DNA from: Amoebophrya sp. A120
Lineage: Eukaryota > Sar > Dinophyceae > Syndiniales > Amoebophryaceae
Length of the DNA: 64,000 bases
Reading direction: 5' to 3'
Assembly (NCBI GenBank): GCA_905178155.1
Contig: CAJINV010000021.1
Location: 850,449-914,448 of the forward strand
This document shows positions 10,669-21,030 of this stretch, piece by piece (position 1 is the first letter of the stretch; the number at the start of each line of letters is the position of its first letter). Below the pieces are notes generated by a model. The model had not been told where the DNA came from. It saw nothing but the letters and a program-made list of their open reading frames with translations, and ran no database searches. Both the position numbers and the translations under genes were made by a program.

Positions 10669-13600
10669 TCACTCGTTGCTTCCGACCCACTGAACCTGCC
10701 CCTCGGTGGAGCTCCACAACAGGCGTGCCTGCGTGGCGAACGCGTGGTCGTCACAAACGCCAAACATGTTTCCTACGTTCGCAAACCCAGCGGCGTTCAT
10801 TCCGAGCTGCGTTCGAAAGATCCTTTCCAGGAGCCACGCAGGACCCTCGGCACTGCTGATATGACCACCAATGGAGATGATCGAAGATCCGTCCGTCGCA
10901 GACGAACGAACAGTTTCATTTTCGTCTTCCGACATCCACGTCAAAACCGGCGGGAGCGCGAAGCACGACAGGCTCTTTTCGCGCACAATGGTCGCGTTCT
11001 CGTACCACGCACTCGGCCCCAGCGTGCGGTGCAGAAACGTGTTCGCGTGTCTCGGGCAGGGCAGCGTCAACGGACCCAGCGCGCAGTCGGCCAGCGGAAA
11101 GACGCGACTTTCGAGCGCAGCTGCGCTTGACAGGCGAATCACGTCAAGCTCGAAGCGGACGGAGCAGAGGTCGGCGATTCGGGTTTGGTTCGTGTGACAG
11201 AAAAATCCGTGGTGGATGTATCCCTGGAGAAAACCGCAGATCGGAAACTCCCACGCCTGTGCGACCTGGGCAACTCTTTCGATATGCAAGTGCACAAAAA
11301 TTGGAACCCCTCGTCCCCCTCATTGAGAAGGCACATAAATTGCATGTGCATCGGATACGATATAGTTAGCACCATTCTATTATTGCAGCCCATCTAGCCG
11401 TGTAGAAGCAGATAAGCATAAGATGAAATACCTACTGTTTGCATGACAAAAAACGGGAGATGAGTACCAAAGTCCACCAGGCCTGGAGAACTTGTCCCGT
11501 ACCAAGGCCGCGCTTCTGCCATTGAGATTGACTTTGTCGATGTTGCTAATGCTATGCATGACGCCTGTAAGAAATGCAAATGGGCGGGAGACGAGGGAGA
11601 GAGGAGGAGGTGCGTACAACTCTCATACTCGACAACCAGGGACCATAACTGGTCAGAATTATCAAGATTTTCACTGATGTCTCTATCGGCTTTTCGGTCG
11701 GTTACGGTTTCGGTTTCGTTTGTTTTTTCCACTTGTGAAGATGATGCACTGGCACTCGTACTCCGGTCGTGGTTAAGTACAACAGCAACGTCGAAATCGT
11801 GAATTCCCTGTATGGTGCTCCGGCCTCGCGAAAACACTTGCTTCGAATTGTCGTTCGGTATGTCGTACACAACAACTCGTGGAGGGTCAACGTCAACATC
11901 AGAGGTTCGGTGTTTATTCCTGGCTGTTTCAGTTTGTACTGCATGATCGAATTCTATGGGGGGACAAAAAAACTAAAGGAACCGAGAAGGGCACTTTTTT
12001 CGGGGCCACATATTTGGGCACTTTTTTTGCATTGCGGTTGGGCAGTCCGTCGCGGGCGCCAAAACAAAGGACATGTCCCGGCATTTCAGGCCGTTTTCGG
12101 GTGCCGCTTTCATCTCGAAACCTGTCAAAGGCGCCACGGCATTACGCCTGCAATAGAGTGCCCACAGGCATGGGGGGCTTCGACGTGGGCGAACCTACCT
12201 AAGGAGACAAGATGGCCGCTACGCTGCCCTGAATGACAACCCACCCGTGCGGCCGCCCTGCTGATCCGTCGGCAGCGAAAGTTTTGGCCCCCTTTTTTAT
12301 TCACCTGAAAATGTCTAAAGCGAAAAAAGATATACGACTTCGCAGGCATCACGGGGAGCTTGATAGAGTAGACCCGCGAAGGCCTTGCCTGAGAAAGTAG
12401 CTCACTCGGACGGGAGCAAGACCAATGGCGCGCGAGTCGTGTTGCGCTTTGGTTCGAAAATCCGGCTGCTCCTGGCAAAAAAGCGAATGGGCCGAGCGAC
12501 GGAGCCGTGGCTGGCGCGCTCCAAAAAAGCGCCGCGGCTAGCTATACAAGCGCGATCTTCCCAAGCCAGCCTGGACTCGCCGACCTTCCCAGCCGAGGCC
12601 GGCACCGAATGTGGGGAGGGATGAAAAACAGGAGCGCCACAGTGTCCTTTTAGTGAATATGCCGGGGGGTATGGCAAATATGTGGGGCTATACCACCCCA
12701 CATATTCGCAATCAGGGCGGCATACTGAATATTTGGGGTGGAGGGGGCCCGCATAGTCACTAAAAGGACTAAAAGGAGAGCAGCGCCGGCGCCAGCAACC
12801 GACGCGAGACGGAGACGAAGCCGACCTGTGGACGGGCCTCACAAAGCCCGAAGGCTTTTCAACAAGGCGACAACGCCGCCGCTGGTATGCTACGTGCGGC
12901 GAGCTGCGCGACGGATCAAAAACCACCCGCAGGGTAGGGACTGTATGCCCACGGGCAACGAAGACAGGTCGCGCGGCCGCCCTCCTTTTTGCCCCCGGCC
13001 AAGCCGACACACACGCGGAGCCCTTTTGGTTTTCGTGCGGGCGCCCCAAGCCGTAGCCGCCACGCCGGAATCGCCCCAAGGGCTAGAGCCGCCGGGATGG
13101 CACTCGGCTGTGGTTGAAGGTCACTCCGGGGAAATTGAAGAAAATCCCGCAGCGCCATGCTAGGCGCTCAATGCTTTGCACGTGCAAGGAGGGCAAACGC
13201 AAATCGAAAAGGTCGGCTTCACAGGAGGACGCCGCCGGCGCCAATATTTGTAGCGAGTCTGTTTAACAAGCCCCGTTACTTACTACATTAGTGGCGCCCG
13301 GCATCAGCCGAAACATACAGAGCCAGAAGCGCTGTGGGTGCATTTCTCATGGAGACACATGCCCTTTCCAACGAAAAGCGGCAACATGTTGCGCGCTACC
13401 TGAAGAGCAGCAACATGTTGTGTAATTCGCGAAACCTAAAATCCCCCCGAATATGTGGGCCCTGAAAAAAGGCCGCTCTCGGTTCCGCGGCGCTAGTTTG
13501 TCCCCCCATATCGAATTCTGCTTCTTTTTGTTCATCTTTTCCTCCTGGAAGCTCGAATTTCTGCATCCAGTCCCCGTACCGCAAGCTGCTCAACAGCGTA

Positions 13601-16600
13601 CCTATCCCCTGAAAATTAACCATCCCCATCCAATTTGTGATGCAAAGCATGTACGTAAGTTCTGTGTTTGTCATGCAATTGCAAAAAGTGGATGAGGATG
13701 GTCAATTTTCAGGGGATAATGCCACCGCGAATCGTCCAAGCCGTGATCATATCCTGTGCAAAAGCATCGCATTCGTATTGCAGTCATGCATTTACAAATC
13801 TTTTTTTTAAGTGGACAAATTTTATCTCTCGTGCTGAGGAAATTTGTAATGCACCATTTATACGAGTACGATACTTTTGCAGTTCATAGATCAGCTTCTC
13901 TTCGTTCTGCAAGTGGTCAAACAGCCGCTGCGCGTTCGCCGCAAACTCGATGACCTTCTGTCGGTTTGCCGCGAGAAAAGCGTCCACCCTCTCGACCGCC
14001 TTCGCTGGTCCGTGCTCTGCGGCAATTCTTTTCCACAGCTTCGGCAGGGAATGCGAACAAGAAGCATCGTTGCCGTCAGTATCCTGTCCTGGTACAACTT
14101 GTTCCGTCAAAGTACCAGACTTGTCTGCTTCACCCCGTCCTGTCTGACCGTCAACACCACTGCTATCATCCGTATGTCCAAGGAAATGTTTGGCAAACAG
14201 GGTCTGCTGCGACCTATAGGGTGTGGTAACAGCTTCGTGGTATTTGTGCAAGAGGACTGCGAAGGGCGTAATTTTGTCCACTTCCTGTCCAAACCAAAGG
14301 CTACTATGGGATGAAATCTGTGATGCTAATTCCCTGTCGTCGTATAGTTTTACGTGCGTGGACTTCGACGTCTCCGTTGTATCTTTGTGTCGCGAAGCTG
14401 AAAAGCCTCCAGCAACTATCGGTGTCGTCCTTCCGTCTGTCCTCTTAGGTGGCAGCTCTGCGTGTTCTGTTTCCAAATCTGGAGCTGGAGGTGGAAAGAG
14501 AACGTTGAGAAATTTCTGCTGCAAAAAAACCGCCCGCTGCTCTGCACTTTCGAAGTAGACATCATGTTGAATTTGAGTACTTCTATCCTCTTCTCTTTGT
14601 TTGCTGCCATCTCCTTCCGTTGTCGGCCCTCCCGCATCTTTTGCTCCTGCTCCTTGATGATCTGTGCTGGTCTCCGGATTAATTGTGCTACGATCATTGT
14701 AGTTCAACACTTGATTGCCGCGGTGCTCAAAGATCCTGAGCAAAGATAACGATGACCTCCAAGGTCCGCGTCTATTTGCCGCTCCACCCTCCTCGCCACT
14801 TCCTGCCACAACTGGCCGCGCAATTTCCCTCCAGGAGTCGACGTCCCCGCATCACGAGAAAAAAGTGTTACAGTTACACATTTGTTGGAGTTTCTGCATC
14901 ACAAATTTTCTCTGTGTGACAGAAAAAACTTGTAATGCGAAGATCATATATAAGGGAAAACCAAAACAAGAAGGAAACCCGGTTTCTAAGCATTTCCTGC
15001 ATGAGAAAGGTTGTCTGTATTGCCGGTCTTGCAACACAATGTGTAACTGTAACACTTTTTTCTTGCGGTACCCCTCCACCATAATTCACCGCTTCTGTGA
15101 TCTCCGCGTCGAGCTGGTGCGCTATGGCGTTCTCAAACGTTACATTCTCAACTGCTGCATAATTTGTCATGCAAAATGACCATGAGCCGCAAGACGACCA
15201 AGCTGCTTCGCATGACAAATTATCGAAGGGCTAGACAGCATCTAAATCCGTGCCAAATTTGTGATGCAGGACTTGCAAGCTTTCCCCTTTCCCTATTGCT
15301 GCTTTTGCATGACAAACGCATGTAACAGTTGAGAACGTAACAGTTGAGAACGCCATATGCGCAAAAAGATTCCGCAACTGGGTGTGACACTGCAACAGCG
15401 CCCGTAGATTGGTTTCTGCCGCCGCAAAACCCTCGACGTCGGTCGCGAGTTTGTAGGTGTCCCGCACGTGGGTCACAAACGTGTCGAAAAGAACCACGTA
15501 GGAAAGCAGCAAGACCACTACCGGGCAGGAACTGAACAGGTGAGCGGCCAGCTTGATATTTTTCGCTAGGCTTTCGTCATCGTCTGTTCTTGCAGTTCGC
15601 CGTGGTGTTCCCTCGCGTGCTGCGTTTTCCTCGTTTATTTCCACTGCAGCAGCCGCAGCAGCTTTTACACTTAAGTTTTTTGCGCCATCCGTTGCCGCCG
15701 CACCAGCTCTTGTGTATTGAAGATTGGTCGTTGTACTATCTATACTCAATTCCAAATATCCTGAAAATCTTGCAAGTCCTCGCTGTCCCATCATGCTGAT
15801 GAGCACATAATCCATCACAACCACAAGAAGATAGAAGCAATGTACTGTTGTACGCAGCCAGGGCATCGCCGCGAACGCGGACAGCTACAAACATATGAAA
15901 GAACTCAAGATGAAGTTGTAAAAAAAATAAAGTACTTCAAAATCCTATACCATCCACGGCTCCAGGATTTTTGCTTCGTCCGTCACCGTCTCCATCACGA
16001 AATAAATCCTGGTCCTGATCGTACGCACTTCCGTCGTAGGGCCGCGAGCGGTGCCTACTCGTTCCATGTTCTCCTAAACTTCTTGAAGTCAATGTCAACC
16101 CCCACTCCTGCTCGGTCGAAGCCGAAGGGAAAACGGCTTTCGCTATTCGGAGCAGCGTTTGATATGACTGGTCCCGAACCAGCTGTGAGGAGAGCATTCT
16201 CGCGTGTCCCACTGTTCCTATTTCTTCATACAGCTTTTTACCTTCATTTTCATCTCCGTCTCCCCCAGCCGGAGGTGGTGAAAGTGCCTCGCGCAACAAA
16301 GAGCTCCATGACAGGTGCTGAAACCGTGCCAGCACGTCTCCGATCGTAAAAGACTTGGCCCCTTCCGCTTCGCCGGCCCCTTCTTCTCGTCCAGCCCTGT
16401 CCTCTGGCACATCAATCGTTCCACGAGATGAAGAAGTCGCGCACTGCAACACCGGCGCAGGTAGCACCCCAGGCTGTCGAATCGTGCTCTCGAGTCGTTC
16501 GCCTTCCAAAATTTGGTTGTAGGCGCTAGCAAAGCAAGTGTCAGCGGTTGAAGATGCCTCTGCTTCAGCAATATCGCCGTCTCTACTCCGCAGCATCCAC

Positions 16601-16812
16601 GGGCAGGCACTGAAACGGTACGGTGCACAGACGCGCCCACCACGCTTTGCTTCCGTTATTGTTTCATCTACATCCTCCTTCTCTTGAGCGCAAACGCCTT
16701 GCGGACCCCAGCAAAGCGAAAGCAACGCGAAAAAAGACAAATTGAAGAAACAGTGAGGCATCCTTTCAAGTTGCATGCATATTCTTTTAAATCTAATCTT
16801 CTTATTCTTCAT
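10669..16812 (-). CDS. Large signal-peptide-bearing membrane protein, about 1,176 aa, 7 introns
   Basis: ATG at 16812 leads to a signal peptide (PHCFFNLSFFALLSLCW...CAQ). A GT-AG intron at 15845-15950 joins GAVD to VHCFYLLVVVMDYV. Introners follow at 15123-15357 (D), 14850-15070 (F), 13750-13888 (A), 13603-13718 (I), and the 1,556-bp element at 11955-13510. A probable GT-AG intron at 11266-11477 (donor CTG|GTGGAC, acceptor CAG|GTCGCA) is less certain. With these removed the coding length is 3,531 nt, divisible by three. Hydrophobic helices lie near VHCFYLLVVVMDYVLISMM and SSCPVVVLLLSYVVLF; the middle is Ser/Thr/Glu-rich; the C-terminal 200 residues are cysteine-rich (CGFLQGY, CHTNQT, LPCPRH, FGVCDD). 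No family recognised. Confidence 0.7.
11266..11477 (-). other. Candidate intron, type unresolved
   Basis: A frame change between PWYGTSSPGL and AWEFPICG requires an intron here. GTGGAC...CAG|GTCGCA is GT-AG and in frame. The left part (TATGCAAGTGCAC, then CCCCTCGTCC) resembles family H ends, but the right end does not match, so this may be a decayed family H element. Confidence 0.45.
11955..13510. mobile_element. Large TIR element (1,556 bp) acting as an intron, 8-bp TSD
   Basis: Ends TATGGGGGGACAAA and TTTGTCCCCCCATA start a TIR of about 75 bp with moderate divergence (shared blocks GGAACCGAGA, TTTTTTC, CCACATATT). The flanks carry an exact 8-bp duplication TCGAATTC at 11947 and 13511. It sits in an exon of the 10669-16812 gene: removing it with one TSD reads AEFD|HAVQTE in frame. 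It is GC-rich internally and holds a nested fold-back at 12645-12770. The longest internal open frame (12402-13079, minus) shows no transposase motif I can recognise. Terminal TAT...ATA is shared with the small introners; TSD length is not. Confidence 0.9.
12645..12770. repeat. Nested fold-back inside the 1.56-kb element
   Basis: CCTTTTAGTGAATATGC at about 12646 is mirrored by GCATAGTCACTAAAAGG ending at 12767, one mismatch. Inside are further mirrored pieces (AATATGTGGGG / CCCCACATATT; GAATATTTGGGGTGG). It looks like a small inverted-repeat insertion within the larger element. Confidence 0.7.
13603..13718. mobile_element. Introner element, family I
   Basis: 116 bp. TIR TATCCCCTGAAAATTAACCA against GGTCAATTTTCAGGGGATA, with CATCC inside. 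TSD GTACC/ATGCC, two mismatches. Excision keeps the frame between WTIRGG and LLSSLRYG. Confidence 0.85.
13750..13888. mobile_element. Introner element, family A
   Basis: 139 bp. TIR TATCCTGTGCAAAAGCATCG against CGATACTTTTGCAGTTCATA. Exact TSD GATCA at 13745 and 13889. Excision reads EEKLI|TAWTI in frame. Confidence 0.95.
14850..15070. mobile_element. Introner element, family F
   Basis: 221 bp. TIR ACGAGAAAAAAGTGTTACAG against CTGTAACACTTTTTTCTTGC. TSD CCCCG/CCCCT. Ends are less canonical (CATCACGAG, CTTGCGGTA). Excision reads YGGG|DVDSWREI in frame. Confidence 0.88.
15123..15357. mobile_element. Introner element, family D
   Basis: 235 bp. TIR TATGGCGTTCTCAAACGTTA against CAGTTGAGAACGCCATA. 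Exact TSD TGCGC at 15118 and 15358. Excision reads RNLFA|HQLDAE in frame. Confidence 0.95.
15845..15950 (-). other. Conventional GT-AG intron
   Basis: Donor GATG|GTATAGG and acceptor CAACAG|TACATT, 106 bp, with an internal T-rich tract. The join is in frame (GAVD|VHCFYLL). No TIR or TSD. Confidence 0.65.
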
Positions 16813-17833
16813 TCGAAGACAGTTACTTACTATTGTAACGAGCCTCCAAATACGAGGACCACGCTTTGTCCAGAGACCGAAAAGTGTAACATACTTACAT
16901 CTTCAACTTCATACCGTCGTCACTCCATTGCTAATTTGGATCATCCACCGGGGGCGAACCTGCAAGCTTTTCTTCTTCGATCTTGGTCTGCGTGATCATA
17001 TCAATCAAGAAAGGGGTCCTGACGATCCTCGTTTGGGATATTGAACTTCGTATTTTGGGCCTTCGTTTTCTGCACGGACGTCGAGGACAGTCACGGCATC
17101 TGTCATCATCTTTCTTCGGATCGTCGCCAGCCGCAGAGAGTCGTCTGGTCTAATTGAAAAACAAAAACACTAAACAAGCGCATATCACGTGATTCCGATT
17201 AGAAAGATAGTAAAACTGAGAAGTCCTGCTCCTCATCCGGGAATAAACCAGAAGCGAGGTGCACACGTGACCACCGCCAACAAAGCTGTTCCCGGGGAGA
17301 GGCGCTGCAGTTGCAGCATGTTCTTGGAATTATGCGAGCGAGCAGGGCATTCTTAAGCAGCCGACTGCTACTGCGAGCTGGCTTCCTTGTAGTGTACTGT
17401 ACTTTAAGCACCTGCTTGCTTCGTGGTCGTTTTCATGGCGATATGAAATATCCAATCGCTCGCGTTTGAGTCAATAACTACTTTACATGTAGTTTCGCTG
17501 TGCGTTTCGCAGACAACAAAAGGAAACGGAAAACTAAAATTGCATATAGCGCATTTATGTACTTTAATTAGGGTTCGGATTCGGTATGCGTGAAGCAGAG
17601 ACTGAGACAGCCAATATCGTACAATGCATGCTACGTACTAGACTAATACTCATTTTTCGGTACGTGCGTACTGCGGGGCCGAGTTGGAAATAGTGATGTA
17701 CTAGACACTGCGTTTTGTCATGGTTTTTGCGTATCAAGTTCAAGTACTTGTGGTTTCCATCAAAAACGCGGTCAACGCAAATGCATTTCTTAGTCCGAAA
17801 TGAAACTCAAAACAAAAATAACTCTCCATCCCC
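16813..17833. other. Intergenic, nothing recognised
   Basis: About 1 kb between two minus-strand genes. No supported open frame, TIR element or repeat. A T/A-rich patch with CATGCTACGTACTAGACTA lies near 17626-17645 without evident structure. Confidence 0.5.
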
Positions 17834-20525
17834 TCACAAATCCATCACCACCTTAGACGCCAAAACTCGATCCCAGACGCAATCTCCCTCCACCTTTTCC
17901 GGTAAATAGGCCATCACGGTGCGCTATGCAGTGCAAAAGTATCGCACTCGTAGTACTAATTGCAGTCATACATGACAAATCTGGTTCCTTAGCTTATTCA
18001 GCATTTATACAAATTCCATTTTTCCTTCTGGAAAAATTTGAATGCTATTCCTATTTCTACTAGTACAATACTTTTGCACTGCATATACGCACATTGTCCT
18101 CCTTCGGCTTCGGGGGGTGGCGGAACAGTTTCAGTTCGTAATTCCACCGGCCCGAGACGCGGAAAATGCACCCGCGACTCTCGTCCTCGTGTATCTCGCA
18201 GCCGTCGAGAAAAATCCGACTGTTCGTGCCCGCATCTCGCAAACTTTCCGAAGTCGCCCGTCCTGTTCTGTCCTCGTTCTGCGTTCCTCCTGAAAAATCC
18301 TCTTCGTGCGCCAACCTTCTCCCGGCTCCGTAGGCGGCCGCGCGGGCGCCGGAAGGAGACAGGAGCGCATTGCACGGCTTTTTCGCCGCCTTCACGAAGG
18401 CAACCTCGCCGGGTTGCTTTTCCTCCACTATCTCGAACAGCAATTGCTTCATACGGCTGATCCCGTCCCTACTGACACCAATCAGGCGGAGCAGAAAAAC
18501 AAAGTCTAACACCGTCAATGGCGTCTCAGTCGCCTCGACATCTTCTTGGGAGGATGCTGAAGATGCTGGCCGCCCACTGTCGTCGTCGTGGTCTACTTCT
18601 GATGATGTCGCTGGCCGGCGCCGTTTGTTGCTATTTTTGCGATGGAAGTTCGTCTCGCTTTCGTGATTTTCTTCTTCCTCCTCCGTGGGCGTGGCCCGGT
18701 TCCGCTCCTCATACCGTTGCCGATACTGTCGGAACGCGTTCTCCACAATAGATGACCGGGATCTTCGCATGGGTAGCCGCGATAATATCGCCTGCTGCAT
18801 CGCTCGCGCGTCCTCAACGTAACCCGGTTCTTGCCGTGTGATATTCTCCTCTTCCGTGGTCCAAGTTGTTTCGTTCGATGACTCGTCTTGAAAGGAATCT
18901 AGTCGTGTTCGTGTTGTGGGTGATACTACATTGGAAGACGAAGATGCTGCACTAGCCGCAGCTGCATTGGATCTACTCTGCTCAGGCTCACCCCGCCGCC
19001 GCCGGTTCCTGACGCGAAGCTCGGGATAATCATGGTAAAAAACCGTGGTCGGCATTCGCATCCGGTTCTTGCGTCGCGCACAGCTCCTCGCTGGATCTTC
19101 CCCAAAATTGCTGCTGCTGTTAATGGTTGGACTAGTTCCTGCGGCGGGGGCGGGTCGCTGGCCGTTGCTGTTGCTCGTCCTCTCCTGATGATGTGCTGCA
19201 TCGTGATTACTCAGGGGCGGCCGCAGGTTGGCCTCGTGGTCTCCTGAAGATGCAGCATCAACAAAAGCTACATCGTGGCCATCAGGCTCGTCCTGCAAGA
19301 ACTCGGAGAAGCTCTGTGTCATCATCGAGCACCAACGGCAGAGGGACGAGCTGTCATCTCCGTAGAACCGCGCGAGCTGGCAAAGTAGCCGTTTCCGCCG
19401 GAGTTTTCCTTCGCGTGTGAAAGCGTCTGCACGGGCGCGGTCCACCACGCCAAGCGAATTCTTGAAATCCACAAAATTCGGGCGCCAGATCCACTCCGCG
19501 AAAATCTGGTCCGGCAGCGTGTTCAAAGCGTAGAAGTTTTTCTGGGACGAATTATCGTCTTGCTGGGGGTTTAGGTTTACGTTTATTTCGTCTGCTTGAT
19601 GCTCTGCTACTGGTACTGCTTCTTCTGGTACCACCACCACGACGTCGTGCTCTACTTTACCTCTTTCAACTACGACCTCAGCGGTTTCTTCGTCCTGTAG
19701 TCCTCCTTCCCGATGATTCTGATTCATCTTCATCTCGTGCTCGTTTTCCTTCTCGTTTTCAACATCTGAAGATGAAGCTACTTCTGCCTGATCTTGATGA
19801 TCTTCTTCGTCCTCATGCCTTAATTGCTCTAATGCGTCGTTGAGTCTCCGCGCGGACCCCCCAAAAAGAAGAGGCAGGGCAGAACGCGGCCTGCCGTGTC
19901 GCGGCCTTTGAATTTGATGCGCGCCGTTCGCCGCGTCATGCTGTTGTTCCATGGACGAGAAATCGGTATCGGACTCCACCTCATCGCTTTCGGAGGTTTC
20001 GGGCCCTTCATCTTCTTGTTGTGCAGTTCCCGAAGAGCTGCCTGCTTTCCTATTTGAACTGCAAACCAGCCTTCCCGTGGACGATACGACGTCTTTCGCA
20101 CCATCGAACGGCAATCCCCGCAGCATCGGGATCCGCCGGGGCGGGTTGCAAAGCCTCAAAGGGTAGAAGTTGCTTTTGCTTGTTACAAGCAACAATGGAT
20201 CGGTGATCATGTCACAGTTGTCGGTTGGGCATTCGCGCTCGACCACAACTCCACCTCCATGTAGTTGTTGATTAACATGCGCGAGAACTACACTTTCGTC
20301 ATGCTGGCTGCTGTTCCTGCCATCCGTCTCGCCGGCCGACGACGCCGACGCGCCGTCTTCAGAGAAGCTACTTGCTCTCACTGTGAGACCGTACCCGAAA
20401 GTGCCTCGAATTCGGTGGAGTTCCAGCAGCAATAGCAACATAAGTTGTCTTGGTCCAAGATGACCAGGGCGACCGGACACGAAAAGCGACGACGCACGTC
20501 GTTGCGAAGAGACTAACACACACAT
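17834..20525 (-). CDS. Acidic, low-complexity secreted protein, 841 aa, 2 exons
   Basis: ATG at 20525 (MCVLVSSQRRASSLF) precedes a hydrophobic stretch (RQLMLLLLLELHRI) that may act as signal peptide or anchor. The body is rich in Glu, Asp, Ser and Arg with several EEE and SSS runs. A more ordered C-terminal part has LTVLDFVFLLRLIGVSRDGI and cysteines in LDGCEIHEDESRGCIF. The family A element at 17925-18085 splits it; excision joins EDNVR to TVMAYLPEKVEGD and reaches a stop at 17834, giving 2,526 nt, divisible by three. No family recognised. Confidence 0.75.
17925..18085. mobile_element. Introner element, family A
   Basis: 161 bp. TIR TATGCAGTGCAAAAGTATCG against CAATACTTTTGCACTGCATA. TSD TGCGC/TACGC, one mismatch. 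Excision extends the 17834-20525 gene by a short terminal exon in frame. Confidence 0.93.
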
Positions 20526-21030
20526 GATTTTCGAATTCAAGAATCAAAATTCCAAGTCTTCCGTGGGGGTGGCACTTGGTCGCGCTCGCGCAGCATGTAT
20601 TTGCGTAATACTGCTAGTACTTCTGCGCCAGTAGAACAACTACGACCGACGGTTTGCGCTGCACCACTACACGTGGATACGGTGCTGATGCTATGACAGG
20701 CACATAGAGTCGTGGTCGTCTGGATTATAGATACGTCGGTAATTCATGATCATCTGCCCCCACTACAGCCATTTTTATGCTCGGTAAGGAAACGACCTTT
20801 TGGAAGAATCGAACAGGTTGAGGAGAGCTACGAGCCAAACCCTGAACCCTAGTACTTCACTGTTGCGTGCTCGTTGACAATGTAGTTGACTAAAGCGCAA
20901 ATTAAGTTTTTACATGTTGTCGCAAAATCGGTGCTTCTTTGCCCTTTCCCGTCAGTGCCCTTCGCGAAACGGAAACCTAAAGAACCACTTCCTGCTACAA
21001 GTAAAAAAAATATCATCTGCATCAGCACAC
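20526..21030. other. Intergenic, nothing recognised
   Basis: About 500 bp upstream of one minus-strand gene and downstream of the next. No repeat, element or supported open frame seen. Confidence 0.5.

Noticed and set aside
11266-11477. Complete family H introner
   Set aside because: Only the left end resembles family H; the right end and TSD do not match, so it is listed as an unresolved intron.
12402-13079. Open frame inside the 1.56-kb element as a transposase
   Set aside because: No catalytic motif or recognisable domain; GC-rich composition and a nested fold-back explain the open frame.
15231-15866. Separate gene starting at ATG 15866
   Set aside because: A GT-AG intron joins this exon in frame to the upstream signal-peptide exon, so a single gene is preferred; a separate start remains possible.
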